Origin: Longicatena sp. | GTDB lineage: Bacteria; Bacillota_I; Bacilli_A; Erysipelotrichales; Erysipelotrichaceae | Direction of reading: 5' to 3' | Assembly: GCA_020025055.1 (NCBI GenBank) | Contig: JAHHST010000043.1 | Span: 1-12,299, forward strand | Length of the DNA stretch: 12,299 nt | Shown: positions 1 through 4,125 of the stretch, piece by piece | Position numbering within the stretch: the stretch's first letter is position 1 | How the letters are laid out: every line of letters begins with the position of its first letter | The notes under the pieces: generated by a model | Databases searched by the model: none | Told to the model about the DNA's origin: nothing | What the model saw: the letters and a program-made list of their open reading frames with translations, nothing else | Position numbers and translations under genes: made by a program

Positions 1-12
1 TAAGATAAGTGA

Positions 13-18
13 TATAAT
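13..18 (+). promoter_or_regulatory. Probable -10 box of the yitT-family gene promoter
   Basis: A perfect TATAAT lies 28 bases before the ATG at 47. The matching -35 element would fall before the window start, so only half of the promoter can be judged. Transcription would start near position 25, leaving a leader of about 20 bases that carries the GAGGAG ribosome binding site at 31-36. Confidence 0.5.
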
Positions 19-46
19 ACATAGGAGTAAGAGGAGATATGATGCT

Positions 47-910
47 ATGAAAAAAGAATTTGTGAATAAAATAAAAGATATAGTGATGGTCATTTTAGGA
101 AATTTAATTATTTCAGTGGGTGTTAATTTCTTTGTTTTACCATTGAACATTTTGTCAGGAGGAGTAGCAGGTATTTCAGTTGCATTACAACCAATTTTTC
201 ACTTGCCACCAACCTTAGTTATAAACTTTTTGACGATAGCGTTATTTATTGTTGGAGCTCTTGTTTTAGGAAAATCGTTTGCATTAAAAACAATATTAAG
301 TACAATTATTTATCCTGTATTTATTGTGATGTTTGAACAATTAGCTAAAGGAGTACATATTACGGACAACGCTCTTCTTGCGAGTATATATGCAGGAATT
401 TGTATTGGAGTAGGAATTGGCCTTGTTTATAGTGTGGGTGCTAGTACAGGAGGAATGGATATTCCACCACTAGTAATTAATAAATATACAAATATTCCAC
501 TGCCAACTCTGGTTATGTGTATTGACGGGGCAACTGTGTTGCTAGGAGCAAGTACATATGGAGTCGAAGCAGCTATGATAGGGCTAGTATCAGTATGCGT
601 ATGTGGAAAAGTTATAGACAAAGTATTGACTTTAGGTAGTCAAGAAGCAAAAAATGTTATGATTATATCTGAAAAATATGAAGAATTAATTGATGAAATA
701 TATAAGAATATTAATCGTGGAGCAACAATTCTTAATGCAGAAGGTGGATATACAAGAGAAAAGAAGCCAGTAATCATGATGGTAATTATGAAAAAACAAT
801 TTCCTCTTTTGGACCGTGTAGTTTCACGTGTTGATCCAGAAGCTTTTGTGATTGTTAATGATGTTAATGAAGTGCATGGCGAAGGATTTACGTATGCAGA
901 AAATATGTAA
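47..910 (+). CDS. YitT family membrane protein (DUF161 + DUF2179)
   Basis: This is an integral membrane protein of 287 aa, a typical length for the YitT/YpjC/YqfU family found in multiple copies in Firmicutes. The N-terminal two thirds hold about six hydrophobic segments (near residues 12-32, 57-76, 82-100, 110-131, 152-170, 174-192). They include the family motifs GGVAGIS (38-44) and GASTGGMDI (131-139). The soluble C-terminus (about 224-279) is a DUF2179 domain, with RGATILNAEGGYT, a DPEAFVIVNDV-type segment and GEGF near the end. The transported substrate or biochemical role is not established for most family members and cannot be read from the sequence. GAGGAG at 31-36 supports the ATG at 47. 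The next gene, rplK, has its own promoter, so there is no functional link implied. No clear terminator follows the gene, so read-through into rplK is possible. Confidence 0.93.
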   Translation: MKKEFVNKIKDIVMVILGNLIISVGVNFFVLPLNILSGGVAGISVALQPIFHLPPTLVINFLTIALFIVGALVLGKSFALKTILSTIIYPVFIVMFEQLAKGVHITDNALLASIYAGICIGVGIGLVYSVGASTGGMDIPPLVINKYTNIPLPTLVMCIDGATVLLGASTYGVEAAMIGLVSVCVCGKVIDKVLTLGSQEAKNVMIISEKYEELIDEIYKNINRGATILNAEGGYTREKKPVIMMVIMKKQFPLLDRVVSRVDPEAFVIVNDVNEVHGEGFTYAENM

Positions 911-954
911 TTTGCAAAACAAATAATTTGAATTATAAAAAAATATAAAAAAGC

Positions 955-983
955 TTGCATTTATAAATAAAACGTATTAAAAT
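955..983 (+). promoter_or_regulatory. Sigma-A promoter for rplK-rplA
   Basis: TTGCAT (955-960) and TAAAAT (978-983) are separated by exactly 17 bases, a good match to the vegetative consensus. Transcription should start near 990, just before the hairpin at 991-1006. The 174-base gap between yitT and rplK holds this promoter and the structured rplK leader, and nothing else that I can support. Confidence 0.7.
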
Positions 984-990
984 GAAAAAG

Positions 991-1054
991 TGCCACAAAT
1001 GTGGTATTTTAAAGTGCGTGGGAGAAGGTGCAACCCTTCTAAAAACCACTGCAT
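991..1054 (+). promoter_or_regulatory. Structured rplK leader, probable L1-binding autoregulatory site
   Basis: Two hairpins are visible. The first is TGCCAC (991-996) / GTGGTA (1001-1006) with an AAAT loop. The second has a lower stem GTGCGTGG (1014-1021) pairing with CCAC (1046-1049) and GCAT (1051-1054), with T1050 bulged. Its upper stem is AGAAGG (1023-1028) / CCTTCT (1035-1040). The junction reads GTGGGAG on the 5' side and an A-rich strand before CCAC on the 3' side. This resembles the asymmetric internal loop that ribosomal protein L1 recognises in 23S rRNA (GGTGGGAG opposite ...ACCACC). Known biology: L1 represses the L11-L1 operon by binding such a mimic in the leader. The assignment here is inferred from this resemblance and from its position in front of rplK-rplA. 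Confidence 0.6.
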
Positions 1055-1070
1055 GAGACAACAAAATTAT

Positions 1071-1076
1071 AGGAGG
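1071..1076 (+). promoter_or_regulatory. Ribosome binding site that fixes the rplK start
   Basis: AGGAGG sits 8 bases before the ATG at 1085. The in-frame GTG at 1076 overlaps this Shine-Dalgarno sequence and cannot be the start, so L11 begins MSKKV. Confidence 0.85.
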
Positions 1077-1084
1077 TGTGTCTT

Positions 1085-1504
1085 ATGAGCAAAAAAGTTG
1101 CAAAAATTTGTAAACTTCAGTTCCCAGCAGGAGGAGCTAGACCGGGACCAGCATTGGCATCTGCCGGAATCAACATGCCACAGTTCTGTTCAGCATTCAA
1201 CGATGCTACAAGAGACCGTAATGGAGATATGGTGCCAGTTATTATTACTGCATACGAAGACAAAAGTTTTGATTTCGTATTAAAAACAACACCAGCTGCA
1301 AACTTATTAAAAAAAGCTGCTGGAGTTAAAAAAGCTAGTGGAGACCAAAAAGTAGTTTCTGGTACTATCACAGTTGATCAATTGCGTGAAATCGCAGAAT
1401 ACAAAATGCCTGACTTAAATGCTAACGATGTTGAAGCAGCTATGCGTATTGTTGCAGGTACTGCTAGAAACATGGGTATCAAAGTTGAAGGTTTTGAAGG
1501 ATAA
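1085..1504 (+). CDS. rplK: 50S ribosomal protein L11 (variant N-terminal helix)
   Basis: L11 binds the 23S rRNA GTPase-associated centre at the base of the L7/L12 stalk. It works with EF-G, release factors and the stringent factor Rel. The protein is 139 aa, close to the family norm of ~141. Clear family signatures are KLQFPAG (10-16), YEDKSF, PAANLLKKAAG and, in the RNA-binding C-domain, REIAEYKMPDLNANDVEAA followed by GTARNMGI. The oddity is the N-terminal proline-rich helix. Other bacteria usually read NPxPPVGPALGQ, but here the segment is RPGPALAS (19-26), about four residues shorter and missing the PPV prolines. The surrounding sequence aligns without gaps, so this looks like a clean deletion rather than misassembly. 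The gene is followed 22 bases later by rplA in the same operon, and expression is probably held down by L1 through the leader. Confidence 0.98.
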   Translation: MSKKVAKICKLQFPAGGARPGPALASAGINMPQFCSAFNDATRDRNGDMVPVIITAYEDKSFDFVLKTTPAANLLKKAAGVKKASGDQKVVSGTITVDQLREIAEYKMPDLNANDVEAAMRIVAGTARNMGIKVEGFEG

Positions 1505-1526
1505 GAAAGGCGAAAGGTAAGTAATT

Positions 1527-2213
1527 ATGGCAAAATTTGGAAAAAAATATACAGAAGCTGCTAAAAAGATCGATCGCACAAAATCTTATTCAGTAGCAGA
1601 AGCTGTTAAATTAGCAAAAGAAACAAATACTGCTAAATTCGACGCATCAGTTGAAGTTAGCTTTAAATTAAATGTTGACCCACGTCATGCTGATCAGCAA
1701 ATTCGTGGTGCAATGGTTCTACCTCATGGTACAGGAAAAACACAAAAAGTTTGTGTTATTACTCAAGGACCTAAAGAACAAGAAGCAAAAGATGCTGGAG
1801 CAGATTTTGTTGGTGGAACTGAATTATTAGAAGACATCAAAAAAGGATGGTTCGATTTTGATGTAATCGTAGCTACACCTAACATGATGGGTGAATTAGG
1901 AAAATTAGGACGTATTTTAGGACCTAAAGGATTAATGCCTAACCCTAAAACAGGTACAGTTACAATGGATGTTGCAAAAGCTGTTGAAGATATCAAAAAA
2001 GGTAAAGTTGAATATCGTGTAGACAAAGAAGGAAACATCAACTTAATGATCGGTAAAGTAAGCTTTACTGAAGAACAATTAGCTGATAACTTCAACGCAA
2101 TCTACAAAACTATTGCTAAAGCTCGTCCAGCTGCAGTAAAAGGTGCATATATTAAAAACCTTGTATTATCAACTACAATGGGTCCTGGAATCCATGTAGA
2201 AATCGTAAAATAA
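1527..2213 (+). CDS. rplA: 50S ribosomal protein L1
   Basis: L1 forms the mobile L1 stalk that helps release deacylated tRNA from the E site. In many bacteria it also represses its own operon by binding the rplK leader. At 228 aa it has the standard length. Domain I is made of the two termini. The inserted domain II spans roughly residues 68-160 and includes the strongly conserved GRILGPKGLMPNPKTGTV segment. The C-terminal STTMGPG motif (215-221) contributes the Thr/Met contacts to RNA known from L1 structures. Start choice: an AAAGG Shine-Dalgarno (1513-1517) lies 9 bases before the ATG, and no in-frame alternative is better. The gap to rplK is 22 bases with no terminator, so the two genes are co-transcribed. 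A promoter for the next unit begins only three bases after the stop codon. Confidence 0.98.
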   Translation: MAKFGKKYTEAAKKIDRTKSYSVAEAVKLAKETNTAKFDASVEVSFKLNVDPRHADQQIRGAMVLPHGTGKTQKVCVITQGPKEQEAKDAGADFVGGTELLEDIKKGWFDFDVIVATPNMMGELGKLGRILGPKGLMPNPKTGTVTMDVAKAVEDIKKGKVEYRVDKEGNINLMIGKVSFTEEQLADNFNAIYKTIAKARPAAVKGAYIKNLVLSTTMGPGIHVEIVK

Positions 2214-2215
2214 GG

Positions 2216-2244
2216 TTGACAAACTTTTAAACAAAGTTTAAAAT
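2216..2244 (+). promoter_or_regulatory. Sigma-A promoter for rplJ-rplL
   Basis: A perfect TTGACA (2216-2221) is followed by a 17-base spacer and TAAAAT (2239-2244). This predicts a start near 2251, immediately in front of the L10 leader. The AAACTTT/AAAGTTT inverted repeat (2221-2227, 2233-2239) lies in the spacer. No terminator separates rplA from this promoter, so rplJ-rplL can also receive read-through from rplK-rplA. Confidence 0.75.
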
Positions 2245-2250
2245 AACGAT

Positions 2251-2356
2251 GTTATCAATATACCATAGACAGTAACGGCATTATGCTTAATTATGTTACC
2301 GAGGTAGAAAGCAAGTACTATAAAACTTTCACCCGTAGCATGTCTGCGGGTGTTTT
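2251..2356 (+). promoter_or_regulatory. L10 leader (kink-turn element with attenuator)
   Basis: The leader has the hallmarks of the ribosomal protein L10 leader of Firmicutes. One stem, TACC (2261-2264) / GGTA (2303-2306), is joined to a second, GTAAC (2272-2276) / GTTAC (2295-2299). Between them lie a three-base bulge ATA (2265-2267) and opposed GA dinucleotides (2268-2269 and 2301-2302), which is the kink-turn signature bound by L10. Downstream is a terminator-like hairpin (2330-2352). GAAAG (2307-2311) could pair with CTTTC (2326-2330) and compete for the foot of that hairpin. Known biology: L10, complexed with L12, binds the leader and lowers rplJL expression. The attenuation mechanism here is inferred from the layout. 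Confidence 0.85.
2330..2356 (+). terminator. Attenuator terminator in the L10 leader
   Basis: CACCCGTAG (2330-2338) pairs with CTGCGGGTG (2344-2352), nine pairs with one G-T wobble and a five-base loop, followed by TTTTATAT. It lies between the rplJ promoter and the rplJ start, so it would act as a conditional terminator for rplJ-rplL. Confidence 0.75.
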
Positions 2357-2409
2357 ATATCTCTCTTGAAGGGTATATTGTTACATATAAATCAGGAGGT
2401 GTAAAGTTC

Positions 2410-2940
2410 ATGAATCAGGCAATTATCGATAGCAAAAAAGCAGTTGTATCTGAAATTTCACAAAAAATGAAAGAATCAGATTCATCAGTTGTTGTTGAAT
2501 ACCGTGGATTGAGCGTTGCAGAAGTAACAGAATTGCGTAGAGAACTTCGTAAAGAAGGCGTTGAATTAAAAGTTTATAAAAACTCATTAAGCCAACGTGC
2601 TGCTGAAGAAGTTGGAGCAAGCGAATTAGTTAAAGATTTAACAGGACCAAACGCAATTGCATTTGGTAAAGACGCAGTTGCCCCTGCTCGCGTTTTAGCA
2701 AAATTTGCTAAAGATCACGAAAATTTAGTATTAAAAAGCGGAATTGTTGAAGGTAAAGTTGTTAGTGTTGAAACAATCAAAGAATTATCAGCATTACCAA
2801 ACCGCGAAGGTATGTTATCAATGTTATTAAGCTGCTTACAAGCACCAGTACGTCAATTCGCATGTGCTGTTAAGGCTGTTGCAGACAAAAACGAGGAAGG
2901 TGCAGCTCCAGCAGCTGACACTGAAGAAGCTGCTGCTTAA
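2410..2940 (+). CDS. rplJ: 50S ribosomal protein L10 (stalk base)
   Basis: L10 anchors the L7/L12 dimers to the ribosome next to L11 and is the autorepressor of its own operon. The protein is 176 aa, slightly longer than the usual ~165-170. The globular rRNA-binding part carries YRGLSVAEVTELRRELR (31-47), VYKNSL and GPNAIAFGKD (79-88). The C-terminal part, from LPNREGMLSMLL through QAPVRQFACAVKAVAD, is the connector and the long helix on which L12 dimers sit. It ends in a short Ala/Glu-rich tail (about 162-176) that reads like an L12 hinge. AGGAGG (2394-2399), 10 bases before the ATG at 2410, decides the start. The open frame upstream of it overlaps the attenuator hairpin and is not coding. 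rplL follows after 34 bases. Confidence 0.98.
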   Translation: MNQAIIDSKKAVVSEISQKMKESDSSVVVEYRGLSVAEVTELRRELRKEGVELKVYKNSLSQRAAEEVGASELVKDLTGPNAIAFGKDAVAPARVLAKFAKDHENLVLKSGIVEGKVVSVETIKELSALPNREGMLSMLLSCLQAPVRQFACAVKAVADKNEEGAAPAADTEEAAA

Positions 2941-2959
2941 TTAATGCAGCGTACTTAAT

Positions 2960-2965
2960 AGGAGG
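2960..2965 (+). promoter_or_regulatory. Strong ribosome binding site of rplL
   Basis: A full AGGAGG lies 9 bases from the ATG at 2975 in an A-rich unstructured context. This fits the need to make several L12 copies per L10 from one shared mRNA. Confidence 0.8.
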
Positions 2966-2974
2966 AAAAATAAA

Positions 2975-3346
2975 ATGGCAAAATTAAACCAAGAAGACAT
3001 CTTAGCTTATTTAGAAGAAGCTACAATCTTAGAACTTAATGAATTAGTAAAAGCAATCGAAGAAAAATTCGACGTAACTGCTGCTGCTCCAGTAGCTGTA
3101 GCTGCTGTAGCTGCAGATGCTGAAAATGCAGGACCAAGCGAAGTAACTGTAACATTAACTGACGTAGGAGCTACAAAAGTTAAAGTTATCAAAGTTGTTC
3201 GTGAAATCACTGGATTAGGATTAGTAGATGCTAAAGGTATCTGCGATAAAACACCTAGCGTAATCAAAGAAAACGTAAGCCCAGAAGAAGCTGAAGATAT
3301 CAAAGCTAAATTAATGGAAGCTGGAGCTACTGTAGAAGTTAAATAA
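2975..3346 (+). CDS. rplL: 50S ribosomal protein L7/L12
   Basis: L7/L12 forms the flexible multicopy stalk that recruits and stimulates the translational GTPases (IF2, EF-Tu, EF-G, RF3). The length, 123 aa, is typical. The N-terminal dimerisation domain that binds L10 is about residues 1-35. It is followed by an Ala/Val/Pro hinge (about 36-53) and a globular C-domain (about 54-123) with KVKVIKVVREITGLGL, the main factor-binding helix. The helix after GLGL reads VDAKGICD where most bacteria have KEAKDLVD. The central Lys is kept, but the first Lys and the following Asp are lost, a modest deviation in the factor-contact surface. The gene ends 26 bases before a strong terminator that closes the ribosomal protein unit. 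Confidence 0.98.
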   Translation: MAKLNQEDILAYLEEATILELNELVKAIEEKFDVTAAAPVAVAAVAADAENAGPSEVTVTLTDVGATKVKVIKVVREITGLGLVDAKGICDKTPSVIKENVSPEEAEDIKAKLMEAGATVEVK

Positions 3347-3372
3347 TTAACTTTTTAAAAAATTTATAACTT

Positions 3373-3396
3373 ACAAAAAGCCTTCGGGCTTTTTGT
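3373..3396 (+). terminator. Rho-independent terminator after rplL
   Basis: ACAAAAAGCC (3373-3382) pairs perfectly with GGCTTTTTGT (3387-3396) around a stable TTCG tetraloop. The T-run forms the 3' arm of the stem, and the matching A-run on the 5' arm means it could also work on the opposite strand. Some read-through is probably needed for the next gene, which has no visible promoter. Confidence 0.88.
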
Positions 3397-3417
3397 CACA
3401 TTAAAGGCGGGATAACG

Positions 3418-4026
3418 ATGAATCATTATTTTACAGATAATCGTCATTTAGCAGAAAACCGGAAGGAAATCTCTTTCCGGTTTTGGTGTTTTAATTATAC
3501 TTTCACTACGGATAATGGAGTTTTCTCAAAAGGTGGAGTTGATTTTGGGACACAAGTTCTACTAAACACACTGTTAAATAAAGAAGAATTACAAAACGAC
3601 ATTCTTGATGTTGGCTGTGGATATGGACCAATTGGCATCATATTAAAACATACATATCCAGATGCGAATGTAGAAATGGTGGATGTAAATCCACGTGCTA
3701 TTGAATTAGCAAAGTTGAATGCTAAAGCGAATCATGTTGATGTGAACATACATGAATCTGATGTATATGCGCAGGTAACTAGAAACAACTACACTGATAT
3801 TATAACGAATCCACCGATACGTGCTGGTAAGAAAATTATATATGAAATCTTTGAAAAAGCGTATGATCATTTAAAAGATGGAGGAACTCTTTGGGTTGTA
3901 ATCCGAAAGCAACAAGGAGCATTGAGTGCAGTTGATAAAATTAAAGAAATTTTCGGAAATTGCGAGATAATTCATAAAGAAAAGGGATATTTTATCCTAA
4001 AATCCAAAAAAGCATTGACAATTTGA
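3418..4026 (+). CDS. RsmC/YbxB-type class I SAM-dependent methyltransferase
   Basis: This is a predicted rRNA guanine-N2 methyltransferase of 202 aa. It corresponds to the single-domain YbxB type found between rplL and rpoB in B. subtilis, and lacks the extra N-terminal domain of E. coli RsmC (~343 aa). The N-terminus has the family segment EISFRF...YTFTTDNGVFSKGGVDFG. The SAM-binding loop is DVGCGYG (64-70), the acidic residue after strand 2 is Asp89 (MVDVNP), and the catalytic NPPI motif is at 131-134, followed by RAGKK. The position suggests a role in 16S rRNA modification (m2G1207 in E. coli RsmC), but the target is inferred. A GC-containing hairpin lies inside codons 13-23. The stop codon TGA (4024-4026) overlaps an rpoB -35 element. 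The Shine-Dalgarno (AAAGGCGG, 3403-3410) is only moderate, and no promoter is visible, so expression is probably low and by read-through. Confidence 0.9.
   Translation: MNHYFTDNRHLAENRKEISFRFWCFNYTFTTDNGVFSKGGVDFGTQVLLNTLLNKEELQNDILDVGCGYGPIGIILKHTYPDANVEMVDVNPRAIELAKLNAKANHVDVNIHESDVYAQVTRNNYTDIITNPPIRAGKKIIYEIFEKAYDHLKDGGTLWVVIRKQQGALSAVDKIKEIFGNCEIIHKEKGYFILKSKKALTI
3455..3484 (+). other. Terminator-like hairpin inside the methyltransferase gene
   Basis: The 13 bases from 3455 to 3467 pair with 3472-3484 around a four-base AATC loop. All pairs are Watson-Crick except one G-T wobble (3465/3474). The core is AAAACCGGAA against TTCCGGTTTT. The 3' arm ends in TTTT, as in an intrinsic terminator, but the T-run is short and the next bases are GG. 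It sits 37 bases after the start codon. Whether it terminates transcription is unknown; the structure itself is plain in the sequence. Confidence 0.6.
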
Positions 4027-4051
4027 CAAACCATTGATATTATAGTAAATT
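4015..4051 (+). promoter_or_regulatory. Overlapping sigma-A promoters for rpoB-rpoC
   Basis: Two TTGACA boxes lie 8 bases apart. The first (4015-4020) has TATTAT (4038-4043) after 17 bases. The second (4023-4028) has the poorer TAAATT (4046-4051), also after 17 bases. The -35 region lies within the last codons and stop codon of the methyltransferase gene. The transcript would carry a 70-75 base, very AT-rich leader without a clear regulatory fold. The first pair is the more convincing promoter. Confidence 0.7.
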
Positions 4052-4111
4052 GCAAAATACTAAAAAAATAAAATAGTTTTTTTATTCTAATTTTGGTATA
4101 AAAACTTGTAG

Positions 4112-4116
4112 AAAGG
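4112..4116 (+). promoter_or_regulatory. Ribosome binding site that fixes the rpoB start
   Basis: AAAGG lies 9 bases before the ATG at 4126. It directly abuts the in-frame ATG at 4117, leaving no spacer for that codon, so translation should begin MDKKQPY rather than MAYMDKK. Confidence 0.7.
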
Positions 4117-4125
4117 ATGGCGTAC

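Noticed and set aside
39..50. Three-codon reading frame ATG ATG CTA TGA overlapping the yitT-family start
   Set aside because: Its spacing to the GAGGAG site is too short and such a short frame arises easily by chance; the overlap alone does not show a leader peptide.
640..960. Antisense open frames over the YitT, L11, L1, L12 and RpoC genes
   Set aside because: They mirror the codons of well-identified genes on the + strand, have no recognisable domains and lack convincing start signals.
1076..1084. GTG start for rplK giving an MCLMSKK N-terminus
   Set aside because: The GTG overlaps the AGGAGG ribosome binding site; the ATG at 1085 has ideal spacing and gives the standard L11 N-terminus.
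2350..2409. N-terminal extension of rplJ into the leader
   Set aside because: The extension overlaps the attenuator hairpin and is absent from the L10 family; a strong ribosome binding site points to 2410.
2932..2950. GCTGC/GCAGC hairpin between rplJ and rplL
   Set aside because: Only five pairs with a nine-base loop and no T-run; it arises from the Ala codons at the end of rplJ.
4024..4070. TGA read as Trp (Mollicutes code) extending the methyltransferase
   Set aside because: All conserved Trp codons in RpoB and RpoC are TGG, and the protein already has full family length at the TGA.
4062..4083. A-run/T-run pairing in the rpoB leader as a terminator
   Set aside because: The stem would be only A-T pairs without any GC core, so it is unlikely to be stable or to terminate transcription.
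4117..4125. Upstream ATG for rpoB giving an MAYMDKK N-terminus
   Set aside because: It directly abuts the AAAGG ribosome binding site with no spacer; the ATG at 4126 is correctly placed.
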